From Lithodes maja (lineage: Eukaryota; Arthropoda; Malacostraca; Decapoda; Lithodidae), in assembly GCA_037953745.1 (NCBI GenBank), contig JBAKBP010001427.1, positions 124,001 through 188,000 of the forward strand: a DNA stretch of 64,000 bases. Direction: 5' to 3'. Below, in pieces: positions 35,417-45,922 of this stretch; the stretch's first letter is position 1, and the number at the start of each line of letters is the position of its first letter. Position numbers and translations under genes: made by a program. The notes beneath the pieces were generated by a model. That model ran no database searches. It had not been told where the DNA came from and worked only from the letters and a program-made list of their open reading frames with translations.

Positions 35417-37756
35417 GAGTACAAAGGAGTACAAAGGAGTACAAAGGAAATCAAGCAACAACATATCTAGTGACCCTTCTAGGTTGCTTGTCCTCCAAAA
35501 CACTGAGGATCAAGTGTCCAAACAGTGGTTTAGAGTGGGTAAGGGAACATTGGAAAGGGAATTACTGCCCTGGAACTAATGTCCGTGGCAGGATTAGGAA
35601 GTTAGTAGGGAACAGATGGGTTAGTAACTGAGGGGGGGATAAAGTAAAGTTATTCATTTACAAACGCAGTCAGTCGCGGGTTTGAAGCGAGATATTTGTC
35701 TAGCGGAGTTTAAATGAATCAACGGTGATGCAGTCTATAACGTTTCGGGGAAGCCCATTCCACAAGTTGACAACTCGATTGAAGAAGAAATTCTTAGATT
35801 CGTGTGAGTTAAAAGATTTACCAATAATTTTGCAACCGTTTCCCCGCGTGTAATTAGATTGGTCGATAGTAAAGTACTTACTACAGTTCATATTGTCGAT
35901 GCCTTTGATGATTTTGAACACTTGAATTAAGTCACCTCTTAATCTGCGCTGGGTTAAAGGAAATAGATTTAATTCTCTAAGACGCTCTTCGTATGGTTTG
36001 TTCTTTAGGCTAGGTATCATTTTGGGAACTCTACGTTGAACTCGTTCTAGCTTGTTTATATCTTTTTGGTAATAAGTGCACCAGGATTGAACGCAGTATT
36101 CCAGAAGAGGGCGGACTAAGGAATTGTAAAGGGTTAGGATAACTTCTTTGGATTTATGCTCAAATGACCTGCCTATAAAGCCAATTATTTTGTTTGCCTT
36201 CTTAACAACTTCTGAACATTGTTGACTCGGTTTTAGGTTACTCGATATTGTTACTCCCAGATCGGTTTCTCTGTTTACATTCTTAAGCTGAGTGCCATTC
36301 ATCGAATAGTTTGCTTTCTCATTTAGGTGTCCGATATGTAGTACTTTACATTTATCCGCATTGAAACTCATTTGCCAAATTTGGGCCCAACATGACAATT
36401 TATCTAGATTGTGTTGCATATCGTCAACTTGTTCTTTTGAGAGTACGCTATTTGCAATTGTTGTATCGTCAGCAAATTTTGAGATTGTACAGGTGAGGCC
36501 CTCATCTATGTCGTTGATGTAAATTAGAAAGATAATTGGTCCTAGTACCGATCCCTGGGGTACCCCGCTACTTACATTGGTCCATTTAGATGCCTTACCA
36601 TTTATGACTACTCTTTGCTTTCTGTCGCTGAGCCAATTTTCTATCCATTTCAACACACCGTCTTGTATTCCATGCGCTTTTAGTTTTAGCAGTAAACGTT
36701 TGTGGGGAACTTTGTCAAAGGCCTTTTGAAAATCAAGGTATATAATATCTACAGCTTTACTCTCATCGTAGAGGTTGAGGATATCGTGGAAGAAGTCTAA
36801 GAGGTTTGTTAAACAGGAACGTTTTTTACGAAAGCCGTGTTGAGTATCTTTAAGTATGTTATTTTCCTCTAAGTGATTTACGAGTCTATCTCGTATGACC
36901 GTTTCTAGCATTTTACATACAACTGAGGTTAAGCTAATTGGACGATAGTTACTGGGTAGGGATTTGCTGCCTTTTTTGAATATCGGTGTTACGTTGGCTA
37001 GCTTCCACTGATCAGGCATAGTTCCAGACTGCAAGGATTTATTGAATAGTAAAGTCAGTGGTTTGGAGTGCTCATCCTTAGCTTCCTTCAGAACTCTAGG
37101 CGAGATTGTATCAGGTCCAGGCGTTTTATTTACCTTGAGTTTATCTAAACAATTCAATACTTCTCTCTCTGTAACGGTGATATTGCTTAGAACATCTGAA
37201 TTATCAATCTGAATCGGCAATGGTGTAGGGATATCACTGAGGTCTTCTGTTGTAAAAACTGATGCAAAGAAGGTATTGAGGGCATTACTCATTTGTACTT
37301 CGTCTTTGGTGTATTCTCCATTTTCATCGACTAATGGTCCAACAGTTGAAGTAACTACTTTTTTCTTTCTGTTATAACTATAGAATTCTTTCGGGTTTGT
37401 TTTACTTTGATTCGCAATATGTAACTCTAAGGTCTTTTTACTTTGCTTAATTAACTTTTTGGCTTTGCGTCGTAGCTCTACAAATTTCACCCGTTCTTCG
37501 TCATTTTGTGAGGATTTTAATCTATCATTAGCAAATTTTTTAGCAAGCAGGCAGTTTGAAATATCTTTATTCCACCATTTGGGCTTATTATTATGGCCTG
37601 GACGCCGTATTTTCGATGGTATGCAGTCTTGCACTGCTTTTAGGTAAGTGGTTTCGAATAACTTCCAAGATGTATTTATGTCATTATTGTTAATTAAAAA
37701 GCTCCAGTCAGTTTCTTTAAACATAGCTCTAAGTTTATGGAAATTTGCTTTCTTGA
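35417..37756 (-). mobile_element. F2 retrotransposon, copy b (5'-truncated)
   Basis: The minus-strand copy runs from within the endonuclease/RT linker (37756) to the 3' terminus. The terminus is made of tandem CTTTGTACTC-type decamers (about three units) rather than poly-A. CR1-type LINEs typically end in short tandem repeats. The 5' end abuts a short GA tract, and the next element, F2-c, begins about 10 bp further on in the opposite orientation. Confidence 0.9.
35700..37724 (-). CDS. F2-b ORF2: reverse transcriptase, 674-residue open frame (partial)
   Basis: The frame starts in a linker (MFKETDWSFL), then holds RT motifs NKTPGPDTISPRVLK, SNYRPISLTSVVCKMLE, HGFRKKRSCLTNLLDFF, YLDFQKAFDKVPHKRL, SSGVPQGSVLGPI and KFADDT, with FADD at 36465-36476. 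A thumb and C-terminal region (LYNSLVRPLLEYC, LWNGLPRNV) follows. There is no internal stop. The endonuclease is absent through 5' truncation. A one-base deletion near 35700 ends the frame about 14 residues early compared with copies d and e. The RT core looks intact, but the copy lacks its endonuclease and 5' promoter. Confidence 0.88.
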   Translation of the reverse strand: MFKETDWSFLINNNDINTSWKLFETTYLKAVQDCIPSKIRRPGHNNKPKWWNKDISNCLLAKKFANDRLKSSQNDEERVKFVELRRKAKKLIKQSKKTLELHIANQSKTNPKEFYSYNRKKKVVTSTVGPLVDENGEYTKDEVQMSNALNTFFASVFTTEDLSDIPTPLPIQIDNSDVLSNITVTEREVLNCLDKLKVNKTPGPDTISPRVLKEAKDEHSKPLTLLFNKSLQSGTMPDQWKLANVTPIFKKGSKSLPSNYRPISLTSVVCKMLETVIRDRLVNHLEENNILKDTQHGFRKKRSCLTNLLDFFHDILNLYDESKAVDIIYLDFQKAFDKVPHKRLLLKLKAHGIQDGVLKWIENWLSDRKQRVVINGKASKWTNVSSGVPQGSVLGPIIFLIYINDIDEGLTCTISKFADDTTIANSVLSKEQVDDMQHNLDKLSCWAQIWQMSFNADKCKVLHIGHLNEKANYSMNGTQLKNVNRETDLGVTISSNLKPSQQCSEVVKKANKIIGFIGRSFEHKSKEVILTLYNSLVRPLLEYCVQSWCTYYQKDINKLERVQRRVPKMIPSLKNKPYEERLRELNLFPLTQRRLRGDLIQVFKIIKGIDNMNCSKYFTIDQSNYTRGNGCKIIGKSFNSHESKNFFFNRVVNLWNGLPRNVIDCITVDSFKLR

Positions 37757-37795
37757 GAGAGAGAGGCCTTTCCCTTCCTCTACCCTCGTCCCCCG

Positions 37796-38084
37796 GCTTG
37801 GTGTAGAGAGCCGATTTTACAACATAGCCACCAGCACAAATCGTTGTCTAGCAAACCTCTGCAGGAAGGAAAACGTGGGATTAGTCAACACCTGGGACAA
37901 TTTCTACTACGATGACTATTTGTTTTCGGACGATGGAGTTCATCTGAACCAGGTGGGAGCAGCACGTTTTGGGCGTCTTCTCAACGATGCGGTGACGGAT
38001 TTTCGGAGAAGAAATCGACTCAGCACAGGACAACCAGGAAGGAGGACCGAAGACAGCGAGGACGGCAACCTACAAAGGAATTAA
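37796..38084 (+). pseudogene. F2-c ORF1 C-terminal fragment with SGNH/GDSL-type esterase motif
   Basis: Predicted residues include LANLCRKENVGLVNTWDNF and then FSDDGVHLNQVGAARFGRLL. The D-G-V-H block matches the DxxH block that supplies the catalytic Asp and His in SGNH hydrolases. Such an esterase domain is known in ORF1 proteins of CR1/L2-type LINEs. The N-terminal part with the nucleophile serine is missing, so this is a 5'-truncated remnant. It stops about 100 bp before the likely ORF2 start. Confidence 0.75.
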
Positions 38085-40835
38085 ATACTAATCCGTCAAG
38101 AACCGCGAATTTGGATAAAGCTCCACCAACACGACCCAAATTCAATACCGCCAGGGATAACGACCGAGGACCGAGGACAGCCATGAATGTAAATGTAGAT
38201 CCGACCAGAACCAAAACTTCAATGAAAGAACGTTCTGTGAGTTCTAAAACCGCAACTTTAAAGGTTTTCTATGCTAACGCTCGTAGCATACACAATAAAT
38301 TTTCAGATTTAGAGGAACTAGTGTTTACAGAAAATTATGATGTGATTGGCATAACAGAATCTTGGCTCAATACAGAAGATAGAGACTTTTTAGCAGAGTA
38401 TTCACTTCCCGGTTATGTAATGTTTGAGAACAGCCGAATAAATAAAAATGGAGGTGGCGTTTTATTTTATATCAAAGAAAGTCTTAACCCGACCCTCGTG
38501 TGAAAACCTCAAATTGTGAACGTCGACACATCTTTTGTGATAATAAAGAATAATAAAGGTACAAAACTAATACTTGCATTAATATACAGACCTCCAGCTC
38601 AATCAGTGCAAACTGACCGAGAAAGTTACGAACAAATTGCAGATGTAAGTAACTCACAAGATACCGTAATTTTTGGCGACTTTAATTTACCTGTGACCAA
38701 GTGGGGCGATACTCTTACTTCACACTCTGGACATGACTTGTATACGAACTTGCAAGAGAGTTCGCTTTATCAATTTGTTCGAACACCGACCCGTGGTAAT
38801 AACGTTCTTGACATTGTACTTGCAACAAAAGAAGAATTGATAGAGAATTTGAATGTTGGTGATGAATTCAGTAACAGCGACCATCGTACGATAACTTTCA
38901 CTTTAAACTTTACTAGTAACGAACCAAATAGTAGCATCGAAAAAGTCCCTAATTTCAAGAAAGCAAACTTCCATAAACTTAGCGCTATGTTTAAAGAAAC
39001 TGACTGGAGCTTTTTAATTAACAATAACGACATAAATACATCTTAGAAGTTATTCGAAACCACTTACTTAAAAGCAGTGCAAGACTGCATACCATCGAAA
39101 ATACGGCGTCCAGGCCATAATAATAAGCCCAAATGGTGGAATAAAGATATTTCAAACTGCCTGCTTGCTAAAAAATTTGCTAATGATAGATTAAAATACT
39201 CACAAAATGACGAAGAACGGGTGAAATTTGTAGAGCTACGACGCAAAGCCAAAAAGTTAATTAAGCAGAGTAAAAAGACCTTAGAGTTACATATTGCGAA
39301 TCAAAGTAAAACAAACCCGAAAGAATTCTATAGTTATATCAGAAAGAAAAAAGTAGTTACTTCAACTGTTGGACCGTTAGTCGATGAAAATGGAGAATAC
39401 ACCAAAGACGAAGTACAAATGAGTAATGCCCTCAATACCTTCTTTGCATCAGTTTTTACAACAGAAGACCTCAGTGATATCCCTACACCATCGCCGATTC
39501 AGATTGATAATTCAGATGTTCTAAGCAATATCACCGTTACAGAGAGAGAAGTATTGAATTGTTTAGATAAACTCAAGGTAAATAAAACGCCAGGACCTGA
39601 TACAATCTCGCCTAGAGTTCTAAAGGAAGCTAAGGATGAGCTCTCCAAACCACTGACATTACTATTCAATAAATCCTTGCAGTCTGGAACTATGCCTGAT
39701 CAGTGGAAGCTAGCCAACGTAACACCGATATTCAAAAAAGGCAGCAAATCCCTACCCAGTAACTATCGTCCAATTAGCTTAACCTCAGTTGTATGTAAAA
39801 TGCTAGAAACGGTCATACGAGACAGACTCATAAGTCACTTAGAGGAAAATAACATACTTAAAGATACTCAACACGGCTTTCGTAAAAAACGTTCCTGTTT
39901 AACAAACCTCTTAGACTTCTTCCACGATATCCTCAACCTCTACGATGAGAGTAAAGCTGTAGATATTATATACCTTGATTTTCAAAAGGCCTTTGACAAA
40001 GTTCCCCACAAACGTTTACTGCTAAAACTAAAAGCGCTTGGAATACAAGACGGTGTGTTGAAATGGATAGAAAATTGGCTCAGCAACAGAAAGCAAAGGG
40101 TAGTCATAAACGGTAAGGCATCTAAATGGACCAATGTAAGTAGCGGGGTACCCCAGGGATCGGTACTAGGACCAATTCTCTTTCTAATTTACATCAACGA
40201 CATAGATGAGGGTCTCACCTGTACAATCTCAAAATTTGCTGACGATACAAAAATTGCAAATAGCGTACTCTCAAAAGAACAAGTTGACGATATGCAACAC
40301 AATCTAGATAAATTGTCATGTTGGGCCCAAATTTGGCAAATGAGTTTCAATGCGGATAAATGTAAAGTACTACATGTCGGATACCTAAATGAGAAAGCAA
40401 ACTATTCGATGAATGGCACTCATCTTAAGAATGTAAACAGAGAAACCGATCTGGGAGTAACAATATCGAGTAACCTAAAACCGAGTCAACAATGTTCAGA
40501 AGTTGTTAAGAAGGCAAACAAAATAATTGGCTTTATAGGCAGGTCATTTGAGCATAAATCCAAAGAAGTTATCCTAACCCTTTACAATTCCTTAGTCCGC
40601 CCTCTTCTGGAATACTGCGTTCAATCCTGGTGCCCTTATGACCAAAAAGATATTAACAAGCTAGAACGAGTTCAACGTAGAGTTACCAAAACGATACCTA
40701 GCCTAAAGAACAAACCATACGAAGAGCGTCTTAGAGAATTAAATCTATTTCCTTTAACCCAGCGCAGATTAAGAGGTGACTTAATTCAAGTGTTCAAAAT
40801 CATCAAAGGCATCGACAATATGAACTGTAGTAAGT

Positions 40836-42510
40836 TATTCCTCCCTCTCCGCCCTCCTCTCTCTTACTTATGCCTAATATCCTAATCTCTTCTAAAGATG
40901 TACTTTCTACCCTCTCTGGGCTTAACACTAATAAGGCGTACGGTCCGGACGGTGTTCCTCCTGTTGTTCTCAAAAACTGTGCTTCCGTGCTGACTCCCTG
41001 CCTAGGCAAACTCTTTCGTCTCTGTCTATCCTCTAACGTCTTCCCTTCATGCTGGAAGTTTGCTCACATTCAACCTGTCCCAAAGAAGGGTGACCGCTCT
41101 CAACCCTCCAACTATCGTCCAATTGCTCTTATCTCTTGTCTTTCTAAAGTTTTTGAAACTATTCTTGCTTCCAAATTTCTTAAGCATTTCTCTTCTCATA
41201 ATCTGCTCTCAGATCGCCAGTATGGCTTCCTTAAGGGTCGCTCTACTGGTGATCTTCTTTCATATCTTACTAACTCTTGGTCATCCTCCTTTCGGGACTT
41301 CGGTGAGACTTTTTCTATTGCACTAGACATATCGAAAGCCTTCGATAGAGTCTGGCATAAATCTTTAATTTCTAAACTACCCTCCTTCGGTTTCTATCCC
41401 TCCATCTGTGCCTTTGTCTCTAATTTCCTTTCCGGCCGTTCCATAGCTGCGGTTGTGGACGGCCATTGTTCACTTCCTCACCCTATAAACTCCGGTGTTC
41501 CTCAGGGCTCTGTCCTATCTCCTATTCTCTTTCTAATTTTTATAAATGATCTCCTTAACTGTACCTTAATTCCCATCCATTCATACGCAGACGACTCAAC
41601 CTTACACTACTCCATTTGTTTTTCAGAACGCCCCAGCCAGCAATCCCTCAACGACAAACGTAATGAAGCCATAGAACTCTTAAATTCTGATCTAAATACT
41701 ATTTCCAATTGGGGCAGAGAAAACCTTGTTAACTTTAATGCTTCCAAAACCCAATTTCTCCATCTATCTACCCGTCAGGATCTCCCAGCGGACTATCCCT
41801 TATTCTTCAACAATACAAAAATCAACCCTTCATCTTCTCTCAATATTCTTGGTGTCTCTTTTTCTTCTGCTCTCATTTGGAAGGACCATATTACCAGTCT
41901 TGCTAAGGCAGCCTCCCAGAAGCTGGGTGTGCTCAACCGCCTTAGGGGGTTCTTTTCCCCTGCACAGCTTCTTGCTCTGTACAGGGGCATAGTGCGCCCT
42001 TGTATTGAGTATTGTTCACATGTGTGGGGAGGTTCCTCTCACACCGCTCTCCTAGACAAAGTTGAAAGGAAGGCCTTTCGTATCATTAACTCCCGTCCAC
42101 TCACCAACTCTCTGCAATCTCTCTCTCTCCGCCGCAATGTTGCATCTCTCTCGCTATTCTATCGCTACTATAATAATCAGTGTTCCTCAGAGCTATCCCA
42201 GTGCATACCACCTCCTTTACGTAGGGCACGTGGTACCCGTCTTGCAACTCAATCCCACCCCTACTCTGTGCAACTCTCCAACCCAAGAGTGAAACGTTAC
42301 TCTCAAACTTTCTTCTACTCAACATCTGAGCTCTGGAACTCTCTCCCAGAATCAGTCTTTCCCTCTTCCTATGACTTAAATTGCTTCAAACTCCGTGTGT
42401 CCAGGCATTTTGGCTCGAACGTCCCTTGATTTTGGCCCTGTCACTCTTTCAACTATGGGGGAGGCACTCGCTATAGGCAGTTATGCCTTTTGCCTCCCTC
42501 AATCACATAG

Positions 42511-42541
<31 letters not shown>
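40836..42541 (+). mobile_element. F3 non-LTR retrotransposon, copy 1, nested in F2-c
   Basis: Inserted in the F2 sequence TGTAGTAAGTACTTC, which is uninterrupted in copies b, d and e. AAGT at 40832-40835 appears again at about 42542-42545, a 4-bp target duplication or less because of the adjoining poly-A. The 3' end has a poly-A tail from 42511. The 5' end is truncated just upstream of the RT. Confidence 0.92.
40870..42429 (+). CDS. F3-1 reverse transcriptase, 519-residue open frame (5'-truncated)
   Basis: RT motifs in order are NKAYGPDGVPPVVLK, SNYRPIALISCLSKVFE, RQYGFLKGRSTGDLL, ALDISKAFDRVWHKSL, SGVPQGSVLSPILFL and HSYADDSTLHY, with YADD at 41584-41595. A thumb region and the C-terminal block LWNSLPESVFPSSYDLNCFK follow, and a natural stop at 42427. 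There are no stops or frameshifts. The product is related to F1 (same DISKAFDRVWH and HSYADDSTLH). The endonuclease is missing, so the copy could not move by itself. The annotated ATG is only the first in frame, not a proven start. Confidence 0.9.
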   Translation: MPNILISSKDVLSTLSGLNTNKAYGPDGVPPVVLKNCASVLTPCLGKLFRLCLSSNVFPSCWKFAHIQPVPKKGDRSQPSNYRPIALISCLSKVFETILASKFLKHFSSHNLLSDRQYGFLKGRSTGDLLSYLTNSWSSSFRDFGETFSIALDISKAFDRVWHKSLISKLPSFGFYPSICAFVSNFLSGRSIAAVVDGHCSLPHPINSGVPQGSVLSPILFLIFINDLLNCTLIPIHSYADDSTLHYSICFSERPSQQSLNDKRNEAIELLNSDLNTISNWGRENLVNFNASKTQFLHLSTRQDLPADYPLFFNNTKINPSSSLNILGVSFSSALIWKDHITSLAKAASQKLGVLNRLRGFFSPAQLLALYRGIVRPCIEYCSHVWGGSSHTALLDKVERKAFRIINSRPLTNSLQSLSLRRNVASLSLFYRYYNNQCSSELSQCIPPPLRRARGTRLATQSHPYSVQLSNPRVKRYSQTFFYSTSELWNSLPESVFPSSYDLNCFKLRVSRHFGSNVP

Positions 42542-42546
<5 letters not shown>

Positions 42547-42994
42547 CTTCACTATCGACCAATCTAATTACACGCGGGGAAACGGTTGCAAAATTATTGG
42601 TAAATCTTTTAACTCGCACGAATCTAAGAATTTCTTCTTCAATCGAGTTGTCAACTTGTGGATTGGGCTTCCCCGAAACGTTATAGACTGCATCACCGTT
42701 GATTCATTTAAACTCTGCCTAGACAAATATCTCTCATCAAACCCGCGACTGACTGCGTTTGTAAATGAATAACTTTATTTTATCCCCCCCTCAGTTACTA
42801 ACCCATCTGTCCTCTACTAACTTCCTAATCCTGCCACGGACATTAGTTCCAGGGCAGTAATTCCCTTTCCAATGTTCCCTTATCCACTCTAAACCACTGT
42901 TTGGACACTTGATCCTCAGTGTTTTGGAGGACAAGCAACCTAGAAGGGTCACTAGATATGTTGTTGCTTGATTTCCTTTGTACTCCTTTGTACT

Positions 42995-43848
42995 TCTCTC
43001 TCCTTCTTAGAGACCCCTGACCTCTCACCTCCCCAACCTGCCTATCCCCCCTCAACTTTTAGGGGGGATAATTCGTTTTAATATGGACCCTGTTCTCCCT
43101 CATGTTTAGTCCCATTAGTTATAAGGTTTTAGACGTTCGCCCGATTAGTTACCTTTCGCCCTATTTCTTTGTCAATTGTAAGACTTTTCGTGCCATTTAG
43201 GTGTTGATTTTTTCCCGGCGAGCGTTAGCGAGCCTGTAATTATATGAGGATTCGGCCTTCGGCCGGGACAATTTTCTACCGAAAAATGTACACATTCATC
43301 TTGAAGGGGGGTCAAAGGGGTGTTTATAAAATCTCGATAGAGGTGTAGGAAGGAAAATACAATGTGAATAAATAAATATGTTGATCAAAAAGTAACCACT
43401 ACCCTATTAACTTAACTTTAGTCATCCTGGGTTGAAACATATCGCCAAATAATAGTCAATAATAAATGGATAAAATACAATTATATGTAAATGAGTCATG
43501 GTATACGGAATACTGATATATAATTTATAACTGTCGCTATTAATTAAGTATACCGAGTTCTGCATACAATTATATTTTTTCGAATCGCATTTTTTAATTA
43601 ATATTAAAAATAATCGTATGCAAGTAGCGTTCGTGTGTGAAAATATTCTTTGCAAAATAGCCGCGTGTGTATGTGTAGTTGTGATTTTAGTTTTGTGGGA
43701 GTGTGTTTTGTTATGGTGTGCGTGTGTGTGGTTTAGAGGTTTTACTGTGTGTGTGTGTGGCCTTAATGTGTGTGTGTGTTTTGATTAGCTGTGTGTGTGT
43801 GTGTGTTTGTGATTTTAGTGTGTGTATGTATATGAGTGGTTTTAGTGT

Positions 43849-43880
<32 letters not shown>

Positions 43881-44096
43881 CGGTTTATTAATGAATGGCA
43901 GCCTCATGAGCTGAAAATACACATTTTACAATTTAGTGGATGAACATGAGATGTACAGATATGAAGATGGTAAGCTCAGTTTACAAAAAAATAAATAAAT
44001 ACAATAATGATGCAGGTGCAAAATACAAATTATCATAAATTAACCATGAGAGTAAGTGATATACAGTATATATACACATTTATTTTACTTACTCAT
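42995..44096. other. Non-coding spacer with a fold-back relic
   Basis: I see no gene. 43060-43350 is a diverged fold-back relic (CGGCGAGCGTTAGCGAGCC, with a GGCC-rich hairpin near 43255). GT-rich patches lie at 43665-43850 and (AAT)n at 43850-43880. Confidence 0.55.
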
Positions 44097-45468
44097 GTTT
44101 GCTCACATTCAACCTGTCCCAAAGAAGGGTGACCGCTCTCAACCCTCCAACTATCGTCCAATTGCTCTTATCTCTTGTCTTTCTAAAGTTTTTGAAACTA
44201 TTCTTGCTTCCAAATTTCTTAAGCATTTCTCTTCTCATAATCTGCTCTCAGATCGCCAGTATGGCTTCCTTAAGGGTCGCTCTACTGGTGATCTTCTTTC
44301 ATATCTTACTAACTCTTGGTCATCCTCCTTTCGGGACTTCGGTGAGACTTTTTCTATTGCACTAGACATATCGAAAGCCTTCGATAGAGTCTGGCATAAA
44401 TCTTTAATTTCTAAACTACCCTCCTTCGGTTTCTATCCCTCCATCTGTGCCTTTGTCTCTAATTTCCTTTCCGGCCGTTCCATAGCTGCGGTTGTGGACG
44501 GCCATTGTTCACTTCCTCACCCTATAAACTCCGGTGTTCCTCAGGGCTCTGTCCTATCTCCTATTCTCTTTCTAATTTTTATAAATGATCTCCTTAACTG
44601 TACCTTAATGCCCATCCATTCATACGCAGACGACTCAACCTTACACTACTCCATTAGTTTTTCAGAACGCCCCAGCCAGCAATCCCTCAACGACAAACGT
44701 AATGAAGCCATAGAACTCTTAAATTCTGATCTAAATACTATTTCCAATTGGGGCAGAGAAAACCTTGTTAACTTTAATGCTTCCAAAACCCAATTTCTCC
44801 ATCTATCTACCCGTCAGGATCTCCCAGCGGACTATCCCTTATTCTTCAACAATACAAAAATCAACCCTTCATCTTCTCTCAATATTCTAGGTGTCTCTTT
44901 TTCTTCTGCTCTCATTTGGAAGGACCATATTACCAGTCTTGCTAAGGCAGCCTCCCAGAAGCTGGGTGTGCTCAACCGCCTTAGGGGGTTCTTTTCCCCT
45001 GCACAGCTTCTTGCTCTGTACAGGGGCATAGTGCGCCCTTGTATTGAGTATTGTTCACATGTGTGGGGAGGTTCCTCTCACACCGCTCTCCTAGACAAAG
45101 TTGAAAGGAAGGCCTTTCGTATCATTAACTCCCGTCCACTCACCAACTCTCTGCAATCTCTCTCTCTCCGCCGCAATGTTGCATCTCTCTCGCTATTCTA
45201 TCGCTACTATAATAATCAGTGTTCCTCAGAGCTATCCCAGTGCATACCACCTCCTTTACGTAGGGCACGTGGTACCCGTCTTGCAACTCAATCCCACCCC
45301 TACTCTGTGCAACTCTCCAACCCAAGAGTGAAACGTTACTCTCAAACTTTCTTCTACTCAACATCTGAGCTCTGGAACTCTCTCCCAGAATCAGTCTTTC
45401 CCTCTTCCTATGACTTAAATTGCTTCAAACTCCGTGTGTCCAGGCATTTTGGCTCGAACGTCCCTTGA
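44095..45468 (+). CDS. F3-2 reverse transcriptase open frame (5'-truncated)
   Basis: Same product as F3-1, starting inside the RT at FAHIQPVPKKGDRSQ; YADD lies at 44623-44634. Two visible residue changes relative to copy 1 are I to M before PIHSYADD and C to S in YSISFSERP. There are no stops. The open frame extends upstream to 44056, but those residues come from flanking DNA. The first RT motif block and the endonuclease are missing. Confidence 0.88.
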   Translation: MFAHIQPVPKKGDRSQPSNYRPIALISCLSKVFETILASKFLKHFSSHNLLSDRQYGFLKGRSTGDLLSYLTNSWSSSFRDFGETFSIALDISKAFDRVWHKSLISKLPSFGFYPSICAFVSNFLSGRSIAAVVDGHCSLPHPINSGVPQGSVLSPILFLIFINDLLNCTLMPIHSYADDSTLHYSISFSERPSQQSLNDKRNEAIELLNSDLNTISNWGRENLVNFNASKTQFLHLSTRQDLPADYPLFFNNTKINPSSSLNILGVSFSSALIWKDHITSLAKAASQKLGVLNRLRGFFSPAQLLALYRGIVRPCIEYCSHVWGGSSHTALLDKVERKAFRIINSRPLTNSLQSLSLRRNVASLSLFYRYYNNQCSSELSQCIPPPLRRARGTRLATQSHPYSVQLSNPRVKRYSQTFFYSTSELWNSLPESVFPSSYDLNCFKLRVSRHFGSNVP

Positions 45469-45576
45469 TTTTGGCCCTGTCACTCTTTCAACTATGGGGG
45501 AGGCACTCGCTATAGGCAGTTATGCCTTTTGCCTCCCTCAATCACATAGAAAAAAAAAAAAAAAAAAAAAAAAAAA
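44097..45576 (+). mobile_element. F3 non-LTR retrotransposon, copy 2
   Basis: Nearly identical to F3-1 from its position 41058 to the poly-A tail. I see about three base differences in some 1.45 kb. It is 5'-truncated about 220 bp further in than copy 1. The poly-A tail runs from 45550 to 45576. No clear target duplication is visible. Confidence 0.92.
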
Positions 45577-45922
45577 TATGAACATACATAATAACACATA
45601 CGTACACACATACATACGCATACATATACATACATTATAAGAACATAAGAACATGCAGTAAGTGTGCACATGCCCGTATACACAAACGCTCACGTATGCA
45701 CACAAACATACATACATACAAAGACTGTTTTGGTAGGGTCAGGTAAGGAGTTGAAAAGGGTAAAGAGGGAGCGGCCTACAGGTCGTTACAAGTAGGGTCA
45801 GGTAAAGCCTACTACAATGGGAGGTTAATACTCGGTAGAGAACAAAACAAGGATATTAAAACAGTAGAGACAGCTTGGGGGAATTGTAGTATATAGGACA
45901 TTCTTTAGTGTAGGTGTGCGTG
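45577..45922. other. Short spacer
   Basis: CATA-rich sequence at 45580-45720. AGTAGGGTCAGGTAA-type sequence occurs twice (45728 and 45790). I see no gene. Confidence 0.5.

Larger units (their letters stand above)
38183..42771 (+). pseudogene. F2-c ORF2: endonuclease plus reverse transcriptase, two nonsense codons and a nested F3
   Basis: The likely start is ATG at 38183 (MNVNVDPTRT) or 38222. The endonuclease domain shows VFYANARSIHNKF, IGITESWL, LALIYRPP, VIFGDFNLP, NVLDIVLA and NSDHRTITF. The RT follows with the same motifs as copy b, FADD at 40235-40246. One frame is kept throughout except for TGA at 38501-38503 and TAG at 39044-39046 (TGG in copy b). F3-1 interrupts at 40836. The C-terminus resumes at about 42546 and ends at 42771. 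This is the only copy in the window that covers the endonuclease. Confidence 0.88.
37766..42994 (+). mobile_element. F2 retrotransposon, copy c (longest copy), interrupted by F3
   Basis: The plus-strand copy contains the end of ORF1, all of ORF2 and the 3' UTR, ending in two CTTTGTACTC-type tail units. F3-1 (40836-42541) splits it near the C-terminus of ORF2. Without F3, the element sequence spans about 3.5 kb. Its 5' edge is unclear because it meets the GA tract shared with copy b. Confidence 0.9.

Noticed and set aside
44056..44096. N-terminal extension of the F3-2 open frame
   Set aside because: The residues before FAHIQ come from flanking AT-rich DNA; the element starts at about 44097.
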